From assembly GCA_964565715.1 (NCBI GenBank), contig CAZMGG010000045.1, positions 1-39,359 on the forward strand: a DNA stretch of 39,359 nt, written 5' to 3'. A program made the position numbers and the translations under genes. This document shows, piece by piece, positions 9,032-20,056 of this stretch; the first letter of the stretch is position 1; each line of letters starts with the position of its first letter. Origin of the DNA: CAZMGG01 sp964565715 (GTDB lineage: Bacteria > Planctomycetota > UBA1135 > UBA2386). The notes below the pieces were generated by a model, which worked only from the letters and a program-made list of their open reading frames with translations, made no database searches and was not told where the DNA came from.

Positions 9032-9035
9032 CTCC
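9032..9035 (-). promoter_or_regulatory. Shine-Dalgarno GGAG supporting the TTG start at 9023
   Basis: GGAG on the minus strand is separated from TTG 9023 by 8 nt. It is the evidence for choosing this rare start codon, and the spacing is identical to the GGAG-TTG pair of guaB. Confidence 0.5.
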
Positions 9036-9059
9036 GGCGGGACTCGGAAGGGGCCCCGC

Positions 9060-9065
9060 TATACT
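9060..9065 (+). promoter_or_regulatory. Candidate -10 (TATACT) of the murQ operon
   Basis: TATACT ends 13 nt before the murQ ATG (9079), giving a predicted leader of only a few nucleotides. No convincing -35 is seen at the expected distance. The element lies inside the 55-nt divergent spacer shared with the symporter gene. Confidence 0.45.
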
Positions 9066-9078
9066 CCCGCGCCCCAGC

Positions 9079-9984
9079 ATGACCAAGCCGGACCTGACGA
9101 CGCTCGTCACCGAGGCGCGCAATCCCCGCACGGCGGACCTGGACCGGATGTCCACCCAGGACCTGCTGCAGGCGATGCATGAAGCCGACCAGGAGGCGGT
9201 GGCGGCGGTGGGGCGCGTCCTGCCGCAGGTCACCGCCGCGCTGGATGCGATCGCCGAACGGATGGCGCGGGGCGGGCGGCTCCTCTACGTCGGCGCCGGC
9301 ACTTCCGGCCGGCTCGGCGTGCTGGACGCCGCCGAGTGTCCGCCGACCTTCAGCGCCACGGCGGATCAGGTGCAGGGCCTCATCGCCGGCGGGCCGGCGG
9401 CGTTCCTGCAGGCGGTGGAGGGCGCCGAGGACAGTCCCGAACTGGGCGCCGCCGACCTGCGCAAGCTCGGCCTGCGCGCCGAAGACTGCGTGGTCGGCAT
9501 CGCCGCGTCGGGCCGCACGCCCTACGTGCTGGGCGCGCTGGCCGAGGCCAGGGAGCGGGGCGCGCTGACCGTGGCGCTGGTGTGCAACCCGGACAGCCCG
9601 GTGGCGGCGGCGGCGGCGCTGCCGATCGAGGCGGTCACCGGGCCCGAGGTGCTCACCGGCAGCACGCGGCTGAAGGCGGGCACCGCCACCAAGCTGGTGC
9701 TCAACATGCTCAGCACCGGCGCCTTCGTCCGGCTGCACAAGGTCTACTCGAACCTGATGGTGGACGTGCAGGCCACCAACCAGAAGCTGGTGGCCCGCTC
9801 GAGGCGCATCGTCCAGCAGGCCACCGGCAGCGAGCCGCAGGAGGCCGAAGTGGCGCTGCAGCGTTGCCAGGGCTCGGTGAAGGCCGCCATCGTGATGGTG
9901 GCGCGGCGGCTGGAGCCCGCCGCGGCGCAGCGTCTCCTCGACGCGCACCGCGGCAGCGTGCGGGCGGCGCTGGAGGCGCGGTGA
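9079..9984 (+). CDS. murQ: N-acetylmuramic acid 6-phosphate etherase
   Basis: MurQ cleaves the lactyl ether of MurNAc-6-P to give GlcNAc-6-P and D-lactate in the cytoplasm. At 301 residues it is close to the Escherichia coli enzyme (298). The SIS-fold signature YVGAGTSGRLGVLDAAECPP is intact and contains Glu86. A second catalytic-type glutamate is Glu117 in VEGAEDSPE, 31 residues later as in E. coli MurQ (Glu83/Glu114). GIAASGRTPYV and the C-terminal SNLMVDVQATNQKL motif also match. The start at 9079 follows TATACT by 13 nt. It is first in an operon murQ-acyltransferase-nagB-nagZ/bla: its stop overlaps the next start (GTGA, 9981-9984). This is one of the firmest assignments in the window. Confidence 0.96.
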   Translation: MTKPDLTTLVTEARNPRTADLDRMSTQDLLQAMHEADQEAVAAVGRVLPQVTAALDAIAERMARGGRLLYVGAGTSGRLGVLDAAECPPTFSATADQVQGLIAGGPAAFLQAVEGAEDSPELGAADLRKLGLRAEDCVVGIAASGRTPYVLGALAEARERGALTVALVCNPDSPVAAAAALPIEAVTGPEVLTGSTRLKAGTATKLVLNMLSTGAFVRLHKVYSNLMVDVQATNQKLVARSRRIVQQATGSEPQEAEVALQRCQGSVKAAIVMVARRLEPAAAQRLLDAHRGSVRAALEAR

Positions 9985-11168
9985 CGGCGTCGCCGGCCGC
10001 GCCGCTGGCGGGCATCGGCGGCCGCTGGCAGTCCCTCGACGCGCTGCGGGGCCTCACCATCGCCGCGATGATCCTGGTCAACAACCCCGGCCGCTGGGGG
10101 GCGAAGTACCAGTACGCGCCGCTGCGCCACGCCGAATGGCACGGCTGCACGCCCACCGACCTGATCTTCCCGACCTTCCTGTTCGTGATGGGCGCGGCGG
10201 TGGTGCCCGCCTGCGGCCGCCACCTGGCCCAGGGCGGGGCGCCGCGGGAGCTGCTGCCGCGGCTGCTGCGGCGCGTGGTGGCGCTGGTGCTGCTCGGCAT
10301 GCTGCTGTCGGCGTTCCCGCTGGTGACCTTCGCCGACGGCGAGCCACTGTTCGGGCCGCTGCTGCGGACCCGCTTCCCCGGCGTGCTGCAGCGGATCGGC
10401 CTGTGCTATGGCGTGGCCGCCCTCTTGTTCCTCTACACGAGGCCGAAGGTGCAGCGGTGGGTCCTGGTCGGCTGCCTGCTCGCCTACTGGCCGCTGCTGT
10501 ACCTGCCGGTGCCCGGCGGCGGCGTCGTCGATCTGGACTTGCCGGGCGCGCAGCTCGGCGCGTGGCTCGACCGCACGCTGTTCGGCGAGCACATCTGGGT
10601 GAAGGGCAAATACGACCCCGAGGGGCTGCTGTCGACGATCCCCGCACTCGCCACGGCGCTGTGCGGGGTGGAGGCCGGCCGCATCCTGGCGCGGGCGGGC
10701 GGCGAGCGCGACAAGGCGCTGGACCTGCTGGTGCTGGGCGCCCTGCTGGCGGCGGGCGGCGTCGTCTGGAGCTGGTTCCTGCCGCTCAACAAGCCGCTGT
10801 GGACCAGCTCGTATGCCCTGCTGACCGGCGGGCTCGCCGCCATGGCGCTCGGCGTGATCCACTGGTTCGCCCGCGGCCGCGGTCCGGACGCCGGGGGCCA
10901 GGGGCTGCTGCGGCCCGCTCTCGTCTACGGCCGGAACGCGCTGCTGGTGTTCGTCGGCAGCGGGCTGCTCGCCCGCACGCTCGGCCGGCTGGTGACGGTG
11001 CCATGGGAGGATCGGCGGATCGGCCTCACCGACTGGGTGTTCCGCACCCTGCTGCCGAGCGACAGCCTGCCCGCCTTCGCCTCGCTGCTCTATTCGTTGC
11101 TCTGGATCGGCGGCTGGTACTGCGTGCTGGAGGTGTGCTACCGCCGCAACCTGGTGTGGAAGGTCTGA
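9981..11168 (+). CDS. NagX / HGSNAT-like membrane acyltransferase (DUF5009/DUF1624 type)
   Basis: A 395-residue polytopic membrane protein related to heparan-alpha-glucosaminide N-acetyltransferase and bacterial NagX proteins. The N-terminal signature SLDALRGLTIAAMILVNNPG (about 18-37) and HAEWHGCTPTDLIFPTFLFV (50-69) match the catalytic region of that family, with His50 as the candidate acetyl-accepting histidine. About ten hydrophobic segments follow. The family member in humans transfers acetyl groups from cytosolic acetyl-CoA across a membrane to glucosamine. Here the gene is translationally coupled to murQ (GTG start inside murQ's stop) and precedes nagB, so acetylation of an amino sugar or wall fragment at the membrane is a reasonable inference. 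The true substrate and direction are unknown. Confidence 0.82.
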   Translation: MTASPAAPLAGIGGRWQSLDALRGLTIAAMILVNNPGRWGAKYQYAPLRHAEWHGCTPTDLIFPTFLFVMGAAVVPACGRHLAQGGAPRELLPRLLRRVVALVLLGMLLSAFPLVTFADGEPLFGPLLRTRFPGVLQRIGLCYGVAALLFLYTRPKVQRWVLVGCLLAYWPLLYLPVPGGGVVDLDLPGAQLGAWLDRTLFGEHIWVKGKYDPEGLLSTIPALATALCGVEAGRILARAGGERDKALDLLVLGALLAAGGVVWSWFLPLNKPLWTSSYALLTGGLAAMALGVIHWFARGRGPDAGGQGLLRPALVYGRNALLVFVGSGLLARTLGRLVTVPWEDRRIGLTDWVFRTLLPSDSLPAFASLLYSLLWIGGWYCVLEVCYRRNLVWKV

Positions 11169-11205
11169 GCCGGCGCGCTTGCCCGACCAGCGTCTCGCCG
11201 GCACC

Positions 11206-11982
11206 ATGGCCCGCCCGATGACCGCCCAGAGTCACGATGTCGCGCCGCCGGTGCGGGTGGTCGCCGATGCCGCGGCCGGCGCCGAACTGGCGTTGCAGGA
11301 GCTGCGCGCGGTGGTGGCCCCCGGCCGGCGTCCGCTGATCTCGTTCGCCACCGGCGCCACCTTCCGGCCGCTGCTGGCCCGGCTGCAGGAGGAGATCGAC
11401 GCGGGCCGGATCGATCCCAACGCCTTCGTCGGCACGCACCTCGACGAGTACCTGGGCTTCCGGCCCGACCAGCCCGGCGGCATGGTGCACGAACTGGGCG
11501 AGTCGTGTCCGGCGCTGCTGCGGAAGCTGCGCGACGGGTCGTTCCTGCCGGTGCCGAGCGACGGCACCGACGAGGCGCTGGCGGCGCACGTGGCGCGGCT
11601 GCAGCGGGCCGGCGGCGTGCGGCTGCAGTTCCTGGGCATCGGGCGGAACGGGCACCTGGCGTTCAACGAGCCCGGCACGGCTGTCGACGTCGGCTTCCAC
11701 ACGACGACGCTGGCGGCGAGCACCCGGGAGGACGCGCGCCCGCGCTTCCGGCCGGCGGAGCCGCCGACCCGCGCCGCCACCGCCGGGCTGGGTTCGATCC
11801 TGAAGGCCGAACGGCTGGTGTTGCTGGCGTTCGGCGCCGGCAAGGCGGCAGCCGTCACGGCGATGCTGCGCGGGCCGATCGGTCCGGACTGTCCGGCGTC
11901 GGCCGTGCGGCTGCACCGCAACACGCTGGTGGTGCTGGACCCGGCGGCGGCGGCGGGCCTCGGGCAGCACGCCTCGGCCTGA
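11206..11982 (+). CDS. nagB: Glucosamine-6-phosphate deaminase/isomerase
   Basis: NagB converts glucosamine-6-P to fructose-6-P and ammonia, feeding amino sugars into glycolysis. The 258 residues contain SFATGATFRPLL (phosphate loop), THLDEYLGF, and FLGIGRNGHLAFNEPG with the catalytic His and Glu. The residue two before the His is Asn, where E. coli NagB has Asp; I recall this Asn from the shorter, monomeric NagB type. The C-terminal AVRLHRNTLVVLDPAAA also fits. Several starts are possible: ATG 11206 is used, while ATG 11218 and TTG 11179 are in frame, and no clear Shine-Dalgarno decides. It is third in the murQ operon, 37 nt after the acyltransferase. NagA, which should supply its substrate from GlcNAc-6-P, is not in the window. 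Confidence 0.9.
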   Translation: MARPMTAQSHDVAPPVRVVADAAAGAELALQELRAVVAPGRRPLISFATGATFRPLLARLQEEIDAGRIDPNAFVGTHLDEYLGFRPDQPGGMVHELGESCPALLRKLRDGSFLPVPSDGTDEALAAHVARLQRAGGVRLQFLGIGRNGHLAFNEPGTAVDVGFHTTTLAASTREDARPRFRPAEPPTRAATAGLGSILKAERLVLLAFGAGKAAAVTAMLRGPIGPDCPASAVRLHRNTLVVLDPAAAAGLGQHASA

Positions 11983-12044
11983 CACCGGCGCGCGGCGGGC
12001 GCAGTGGCTTCCGGCGCCGGCGCGCTTCATCATCTGCCGCACCG

Positions 12045-14885
<2,841 letters not shown>

Positions 14886-14907
14886 CGCGGAGGGGCCGGA
14901 ACGCGCG

Positions 14908-14940
14908 ACGGGGCGGCCCGGCGTTGCCGGACCGCCCCGT
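14908..14940. terminator. Hairpin between convergent genes, probable bidirectional terminator
   Basis: A 14-bp stem (14908-14921 pairing with 14927-14940, one mismatch) with a 5-nt loop lies between the converging nagZ/bla and methionine-rich gene. There is no U-tract on either side, so it is a strong structure in the right place rather than a textbook intrinsic terminator. Confidence 0.6.
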
Positions 14941-14971
14941 CGGAGCCGCGTCGCGGGTGCTGCGGCAGCGA

Positions 14972-15895
14972 CTACTTGTCGCCGCCCTTGCCCTCGTCGG
15001 TCTTGGCCTCGCCGGTCTTCGGCGCCTCGACCTTCTTCGCCGGCGGCGGGTCGATCGCGGTCATCTTGGTGGTCATGTTCATTTCCATGTCCATCTTCAT
15101 GCCGCCTTGATCGGCCTGCATCGTCATCTCCATCTTCATCTCGGCGTTGTCCAGCAGGCCCGTGGCGCAGTTGAGCACCGACTGGCCGCCGGCCTTCTTG
15201 ACCTCCATCTTGGCGCCTTCCGGCAGTTCCATCGACGAGGTGTCGATCTGCATGGTCTGCTCGATGGTGGCCTTGCCGCCCTCGAACTTCGCCAGCTTGT
15301 TCTGCACCTTGACCTCGCCGCCGCCCATGTTGCCCATCGGCATCTGGGTCTTGGTCTCCCACGAGCCGCCGATGGCGACGGGGCCCTCGGGCAGCTGCGG
15401 CATGTTCTGCGAGAAGAACTTGGTCATGTCGCCGCCGCCGAACATGCCGGCGGACTCGGCGTCGAAGCCCTCGGGGATCTTGACGTCGGAGATGCCGCCG
15501 CGGTCATCGGCCTTCATCTTGAAGGTCTTGCCGACGATGTGGGTCATGCCCTCCAGCATGCCCGGGTCCGAGTCCGGGTTGTCGGAGTCGTAATCCACCT
15601 GCATCATCGGGTTGTCCATCTTCACCACCAGGCGGCGGATGGTCTGCTCGAGATCGGCCTTGCCCTCGGCGACGGCGGCGACCTTGGTCTCGATGACCAT
15701 CTCGAAGCTCATGGTGGTGTCCATGTTCATGCCGCCGGCATTCATCTTCATGCGCATGTCCATGGACTGGCGGAAGAACTGGGTCTTGCCGGCCTGGTGT
15801 TGCAACCGCAGCAGGTGCTCCTGGGCGTTGTCCTGGGCGGGGGCGGGGAGGGTGATCAGGGCCGCCAGCAGGGCGGTGCAGAGGGTTGCCTTCAT
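14972..15895 (-). CDS. Methionine-rich exported protein, DUF6263-like
   Basis: A 307-residue exported protein with a signal peptide (1-20, ends LPAPAQ). It resembles the DUF6263 family of secreted or lipoprotein-like proteins from planctomycetes and Bacteroidetes; the family name is from memory. Alternating methionine patterns are striking: MDMRMKMNAGGMNMD near residues 45-59 and MKMEMTM...MKMDMEMNM near the end. This is compatible either with amphipathic beta strands or with metal binding. The C-terminus is a Lys/Glu/Pro-rich tail (KKVEAPKTGEAKTDEGKGGD). GGAG is 5 nt before the ATG, which fixes the start. It is transcribed alone: an intrinsic terminator separates it from the upstream lamin-tail gene and a hairpin lies after its stop. 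Function unknown. Confidence 0.8.
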   Translation of the reverse strand: MKATLCTALLAALITLPAPAQDNAQEHLLRLQHQAGKTQFFRQSMDMRMKMNAGGMNMDTTMSFEMVIETKVAAVAEGKADLEQTIRRLVVKMDNPMMQVDYDSDNPDSDPGMLEGMTHIVGKTFKMKADDRGGISDVKIPEGFDAESAGMFGGGDMTKFFSQNMPQLPEGPVAIGGSWETKTQMPMGNMGGGEVKVQNKLAKFEGGKATIEQTMQIDTSSMELPEGAKMEVKKAGGQSVLNCATGLLDNAEMKMEMTMQADQGGMKMDMEMNMTTKMTAIDPPPAKKVEAPKTGEAKTDEGKGGDK

Positions 15896-16013
15896 GGTTG
15901 CTCCGGGAAAAGAGGGGAGGATCATGGGGATCGGCCGCGGCGGCGCGAAGGGAAATCCGGCGTCCGGCAGGCGGCGGGTGCAATTGCCGCGCCGCGACGC
16001 TCGGGGACGCCGG

Positions 16014-16055
16014 AAAAACAGCGGACCCCGGCCGCCGGCGGGCGGACGGGGTCCG
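16014..16055 (-). terminator. Intrinsic terminator of the lamin-tail gene
   Basis: On the minus strand a 9-bp perfect stem (16055-16047 with 16030-16022), extended by inner GGCGG/CCGCC pairing, is followed by CTGTTTTT (T-run at 16018-16014). It lies 33 nt after the stop at 16088. This is the clearest rho-independent terminator in the window. Confidence 0.75.
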
Positions 16056-16087
16056 TCAGGTGGCCTGGGCTGGCCGGCGATTGTCGG

Positions 16088-17905
16088 TCAGTTGCCGACC
16101 ACCGTGGTCACCGCCCGGCTGGTGCCGATCGACACCGGCACGAACAGCATCGGGTCGAAGTCGACCAGCTGGTGGGTGAGGCTGGTGCCGAGGAACTGCG
16201 GCACGCAGGGCATCGAGAACGGGAAGCGCACGTTGCCCTGGGCGTCGGCGAAGCCGATCGCGCTGCCGGCGATCACCGGATAGACCAGCACCGAGCCCGG
16301 CGTGCCGGGGATCGGGTAGCCGGTCGGCACCGCGGTGAAGCCGACCACCCAGCCGCAGAACGCGTAGTTCGGCGCGCCCATCGGGATCATGCCGGAGCCC
16401 TTGATGGCGAAGCCGGTGGTGCCCGGGATGGCGAAGCCGTCGGTGTCGATCTGCGGCGTGCCGACCGTGGTCGGCGAGCCCTGGCCGAAGAAGGTGACCG
16501 CCGTGGTCGGCGCGTGGATGTCCAGCGCGTCGATCACCGCCGGGATCATCAGCGCGTTCTGGCAGATGGCCTCGCGGTAGCTGAGCCACACCGGGCCGGG
16601 GGCGTCGTAGACGCCGCTGGCCGAGAAGCGCATGCCGTCGTCGCAGCCGTAGGTGCCGCCGAAGTTGGCGACCACGCGATCGCCCTGGGCATGGAGCCGC
16701 AGGCGCTGCCAGCCGGCGTTCTGGCCGCTGATGTCGATCGGGCCCGCCAGGATGGTCCAGTCGGCGCCGGCGCCGCGCGGGTTCTCGCCGTTGTTGAGGT
16801 CCACCAGATAGAGGCGCGAGTACTGCGCCGTGCGGTAGTGGGCCCAGGCGATGCCGCTGGCGAAGCCGGGGCGGAAGCCGACGCCGGGGGCGACGATCGT
16901 GAAGTAGTCACCGGGCACGTTCGGCGGGTTGCCGTTCGCGGTCGTGGAACCACGCACGCCGATCGCCCACCACTCGCCATCGGAGGCGGCATAGGTGCCC
17001 TGCGGCAGGCCGGTGCAGGTGGTCTGGTTGGTGACTGGCGTCATCGCCGGCTCCATCCAGGCGTAGCACTCGACCACCACGTCGCGCACCGGCTCGGTGA
17101 TGAGCTGCTGGCCGTTGCCGCCGCCGGAGTTGTCCTGCCAGGACATCGCCAGGCCGCCCTGCGGCGACGCCGGCTTGACCGTCGGGTTGTTGGCGTCGAG
17201 CACCGTCGGATCGATGTACTTCGGGGCCACGAAGCCGTAGTTCCAACCCGACAGGGGCGCGCCGACCGAGCCGAGGTCGAAGTTGTCGACCAGGGGCAGC
17301 ACCGAGGCCACGTTGTTGGTGGCGCCGGGGCTCGAAGGGGCGCAGGTGGTGAAGTCGCGGCCGTTGTCGTCGTTGTCGTAACCGTCCCACTTGCGGGAGA
17401 TGGTGGCGAGCGTGCCGGTGGCGGCATCGGCCACCGCCAGGTCGCCGTAGAAGCCGTCACCCTCCAGCGGGTGCGGGCCGAACACGCCACGGCCCATCTC
17501 GTAGGTGACCGAGTCGATGATCGCGCCGGTCGTGTCGCGCAGCTCCAGGGCCTCCTGGTCGTTCTCCAGCAGGTTGGTGGTGCCGATGATCTGGTTGACG
17601 TTCGGCACCACGGCGGAGCCCATCACCCAGAAGCCGCCGGGCTGCAGGATCGTGCCCGTCGGGATGGTGTAGCTCGGGTCGGTGCCGCCGGTGCCGCCGT
17701 AGATGGTGCTGCCCTGATCGTAGTCGACCAGCACCCAGCCGGAGATGTCGACCGGGGCGTTGGACCGGTTGTACAGCTCGACGAACTCGCGGTCGTCGGT
17801 GCTGCTGTCGTCGTACTGGAACTCGTTGATGACGACCGGCGCGGTGGAGGTGCCGGGACCCTGGGGCGCCAGCGCGGCGAGCAGGGTGGGGAGCAGGTTC
17901 AACAT
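16088..17905 (-). CDS. Secreted lamin-tail-domain protein with conserved C-terminal tail domain
   Basis: A 605-residue exported protein with a short signal peptide (MLNLLPTLLAALAPQ). A lamin-tail domain (LTD, ~20-150) is recognised from VVINEFQYDDSSTDDREFVE, NRSNAPVDISGWVL, LQPGGFWVM and LLENDQEALELRD. The middle (~185-465) looks like a jelly-roll or laminin-G-like beta domain (DNFDLGSVGAPLSGW). The last ~135 residues start at TFFGQGSP and contain FLGTSLTHQLVDFDP (571-585), the same G-T-x-L-x-x-Q-x4-D-P motif found at the ends of the PKD and FG-GAP proteins. LTD domains occur in many bacterial surface proteins and extracellular nucleases, but no nuclease motif is visible here. Its promoter appears to lie at TAGCAT 17974-17969, giving a ~55-nt leader with GAGGAAA before the ATG. 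Confidence 0.85.
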   Translation of the reverse strand: MLNLLPTLLAALAPQGPGTSTAPVVINEFQYDDSSTDDREFVELYNRSNAPVDISGWVLVDYDQGSTIYGGTGGTDPSYTIPTGTILQPGGFWVMGSAVVPNVNQIIGTTNLLENDQEALELRDTTGAIIDSVTYEMGRGVFGPHPLEGDGFYGDLAVADAATGTLATISRKWDGYDNDDNGRDFTTCAPSSPGATNNVASVLPLVDNFDLGSVGAPLSGWNYGFVAPKYIDPTVLDANNPTVKPASPQGGLAMSWQDNSGGGNGQQLITEPVRDVVVECYAWMEPAMTPVTNQTTCTGLPQGTYAASDGEWWAIGVRGSTTANGNPPNVPGDYFTIVAPGVGFRPGFASGIAWAHYRTAQYSRLYLVDLNNGENPRGAGADWTILAGPIDISGQNAGWQRLRLHAQGDRVVANFGGTYGCDDGMRFSASGVYDAPGPVWLSYREAICQNALMIPAVIDALDIHAPTTAVTFFGQGSPTTVGTPQIDTDGFAIPGTTGFAIKGSGMIPMGAPNYAFCGWVVGFTAVPTGYPIPGTPGSVLVYPVIAGSAIGFADAQGNVRFPFSMPCVPQFLGTSLTHQLVDFDPMLFVPVSIGTSRAVTTVVGN

Positions 17906-17968
17906 CGGGTGGTTTCCTCGGTTGCAGGGGACGGGGAACGCGGCCGCGCGGGCACGACCGCGGGGAGG

Positions 17969-17974
17969 ATGCTA
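17969..17974 (-). promoter_or_regulatory. TAGCAT -10-like element of the lamin-tail gene
   Basis: TAGCAT on the minus strand lies 63 nt before the ATG at 17905. Unlike the other TAGCAT sites here it is distant, and this gene has a GAGGAAA ribosome-binding site, consistent with a leadered transcript. Confidence 0.45.
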
Positions 17975-18049
17975 GCACCGCACCATGACATGACGAGGGT
18001 CGCCGCGCACAAACCGATGACGGTGCAGCGTGTCGGCGCACACGCTCGC

Positions 18050-18055
18050 TAGCAT
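18050..18055 (+). promoter_or_regulatory. TAGCAT -10-like element, 8 nt before a GTG start
   Basis: TAGCAT is followed by 8 nt and then GTG 18064. Transcription starting 6-8 nt after a -10 would give a leaderless mRNA. A 6-bp inverted repeat (18028-18033 with 18040-18045) overlaps the expected -35 position. Confidence 0.5.
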
Positions 18056-18063
18056 GGCCGCCC

Positions 18064-18978
18064 GTGCGAATCAGCGTCGTCAGCTTCCTGCTCGTCTGTG
18101 CCGCCTGCTCGGTCGCACCGCCGACCGCATGGGGCGATGACCTCACCGCGACGCTGGTCGCCGGCCGGCAGGAAGGCCGCCACGTGGTGGTGTTCTTCGC
18201 CCTCGCCGGCCGCGAGGCCAGCGATCGCATGGCGGCGCGGACGCTGCACGATCCGGCGGTGCTGGCGGCGCTGCGCGAGGGCGGCTACCTGTCGGTGCGC
18301 GTCGATGGCTTTGCACGACAGAGGCTCTACCAGGAATGGCTCGGCAGCGGCGAGGGCATGGGCATCGCCGTGCAGGGGCCCGACGGCCATCTGGCAGCGG
18401 CGCGGCCCGGGCCACAGGACCCGCCCGAGCTGGCGGCGTTCCTGCGCCAGGCGACCGCGTTGCGGCCGGCGGTGGCGTCAGCGCGCGCGGCGCTCACCGC
18501 CACCGCCGGGCCGGCGCAGCAGTTCGCGCTCGGCGACCTGCTGCTGCAACTCGGCTGCCGCCGCGAGGCCGAGCCGCTGCTGCTGGCCGCCGCCACCGGC
18601 GGCTCGCCGGCGGCACCGATCCGCATGGCGCTGCTGCACGGCCAGGACGGCCGGCTGGAGCAGGCCCGCCAGTGGCTGCGCCACGCCGGGTCCGGCGCCG
18701 AGGCGATGGTGGTGGAGGGCTACGTGCAGTTCAAGGAACGCCGCCATCCGGAGGCGGTGCAGACCCTCGAGGCGGCCCTGCGCCAGGAACTGCCGCCCCT
18801 CGAGCGGCAGCGGGCGCGCCTGTTCCTCGGCAAGGCGCTGCACGAGGCCGGCCGTTCGCCGGAGGCGCTCGCCCTGCTGCAGTCGCTGGCCGCCGAGGCC
18901 ACCGGTTCGCCGTTCGAGGGCGCCGCGCTGCACACGATCGCCCACATCCAGGATCCATCCCACGGCCACGACCATTAG
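18064..18978 (+). CDS. Exported thioredoxin-fold / TPR protein lacking a CxxC motif
   Basis: A 304-residue protein, first in a three-gene operon. The N-terminus is a signal peptide (about 1-24, cleavage near TAWG/DD). Residues ~28-115 have the layout of a thioredoxin-like domain (HVVVFFALAGREASDRM, then LHDPAVLAALREGGYLSVRVDG, then GIAVQGPDGHL). The position that normally carries CxxC reads A-G-R-E, so redox activity is not expected. From ~140 onward there are tetratricopeptide-like helical pairs (FALGDLLLQLGCRREAEPLL, AMVVEGYVQFKERRHPEAV, RLFLGKALHEAGRSPEALAL). The C-terminus is His-rich (HGHDH). The start is GTG 18064, chosen because TAGCAT lies 8 nt upstream and the signal peptide begins there. 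The NHL gene follows after 9 nt. A scaffold or assembly role is inferred. Confidence 0.8.
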   Translation: MRISVVSFLLVCAACSVAPPTAWGDDLTATLVAGRQEGRHVVVFFALAGREASDRMAARTLHDPAVLAALREGGYLSVRVDGFARQRLYQEWLGSGEGMGIAVQGPDGHLAAARPGPQDPPELAAFLRQATALRPAVASARAALTATAGPAQQFALGDLLLQLGCRREAEPLLLAAATGGSPAAPIRMALLHGQDGRLEQARQWLRHAGSGAEAMVVEGYVQFKERRHPEAVQTLEAALRQELPPLERQRARLFLGKALHEAGRSPEALALLQSLAAEATGSPFEGAALHTIAHIQDPSHGHDH

Positions 18979-18987
18979 GTTTCCCGC

Positions 18988-20055
18988 ATGCGCCGCATCG
19001 CCCTCGTCCCGTTCCTCGTCCTCGCCCCGGCCGTGATCCTGCCCGCCCAGGACGCGCCCGCCACGCCGACGCCAACCGCCGACGTGATCCTCGGCGAGGG
19101 CGCCTTCCGCTACCGCTGGGATCGTTCCTGGGGGCGGCTGCCCGACGGCAAGGAGATCGGCAACACGCATGGCTGCATGGTGGTGGACAGGAAGGGCCGC
19201 GTGCTGTGCAACACCGACACCGACCAGGCGGTGCTGATCTTCGGGCCCGACGGCAGGCCGGCCGGCGGCTGGGGCCGCGACTACCGCGGCGGCCTGCACG
19301 GCATGACGCTGTGGCAGGAGGGCGACCAGGAGTTCCTCTACCTGGTGCACACCGGCCGCAGCGAGGCCCTGAAGACCACCCTGGACGGCGAGGTGCTGTG
19401 GACGCTGGGCTGGCCCGAGGCGTCGGGCATCTACACCAAGCCGGGCGAGTACCGGCCCACCGCCATCGCCGTGGCACCCGACGGCCGCATCTTCGTCGCC
19501 GACGGCTACGGCAAGTCGTGGATCCACGCCTACGACAAGGACCGCAACTACGTGAAGAGCTTCGGCGGCCCCGGCACCGAGCCCGGCAAGCTGAAGACGC
19601 CGCACGGCATGTGGCTCGACACCCGGACCGAACCGCCGTTGCTGCTGGTCTGCGACCGCGAGAACCACCGCCTGCAGTGGTTCGACCTGGACGGCAACTT
19701 CGTCCGCCTGCACGACCAGGAGCTGCGCCGGCCGTGCAACGTCTGGCCGCTCGACGGCGGCGCGCTGGCGGTGGCCGATCTCGCCGGCCGCGTGACCCTG
19801 CTCGATCGTGGCAACAAGCTGATCGCCCATCTCGGCGACAACCCCGACCCGAAGAAGCGGGCGGTGAACGGCGTGCCCCGCGACCAGTGGCAGGACGGCC
19901 ACTTCCTGTCGCCGCACTCGGTGTGCGCCGATCAGCACGGCAACCTCTACGTGATGGACTGGAACGCGCTCGGTCGCGTCACCCGGCTCGAGCGGCTGCC
20001 CCAGCCGCCGACAGCACCGGGCAACGATGGCAAGGACGGCAAGCCGGGCAAGTAG
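18988..20055 (+). CDS. Exported NHL-repeat beta-propeller protein (peptidyl-amidating-lyase-like)
   Basis: A 355-residue secreted six-bladed propeller. It has a signal peptide (1-20, ends ILPAQ). NHL-type blades are visible: THGCMVVDRKGRVLCNTDTD, RPTAIAVAPDGRIFVADGYG, LKTPHGMWLD...LLVCDRENHRLQWF and SPHSVCADQHGNLYVMDWN. The spacing of VADGYGKS, TPHGM and CDRENHRLQWFDLDGNF resembles the lyase half of peptidylglycine alpha-amidating monooxygenase, but no monooxygenase domain is present, so I would not assign that reaction. A short Gly/Lys tail ends the protein. It is the middle gene of an operon: 9 nt after the TPR protein and 1 nt before the DUF4185-like lipoprotein. Confidence 0.85.
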   Translation: MRRIALVPFLVLAPAVILPAQDAPATPTPTADVILGEGAFRYRWDRSWGRLPDGKEIGNTHGCMVVDRKGRVLCNTDTDQAVLIFGPDGRPAGGWGRDYRGGLHGMTLWQEGDQEFLYLVHTGRSEALKTTLDGEVLWTLGWPEASGIYTKPGEYRPTAIAVAPDGRIFVADGYGKSWIHAYDKDRNYVKSFGGPGTEPGKLKTPHGMWLDTRTEPPLLLVCDRENHRLQWFDLDGNFVRLHDQELRRPCNVWPLDGGALAVADLAGRVTLLDRGNKLIAHLGDNPDPKKRAVNGVPRDQWQDGHFLSPHSVCADQHGNLYVMDWNALGRVTRLERLPQPPTAPGNDGKDGKPGK

Positions 20056-20056
20056 C

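Noticed and set aside
18028..18045. Six-bp inverted repeat near the GTG start at 18064 as a defined operator
   Set aside because: Arms are too short to stand out in this GC-rich background; mentioned only with the promoter.
18988..20055. Calling the NHL protein a peptidylglycine monooxygenase
   Set aside because: Only the propeller resembling the lyase half is present; there is no copper monooxygenase domain.
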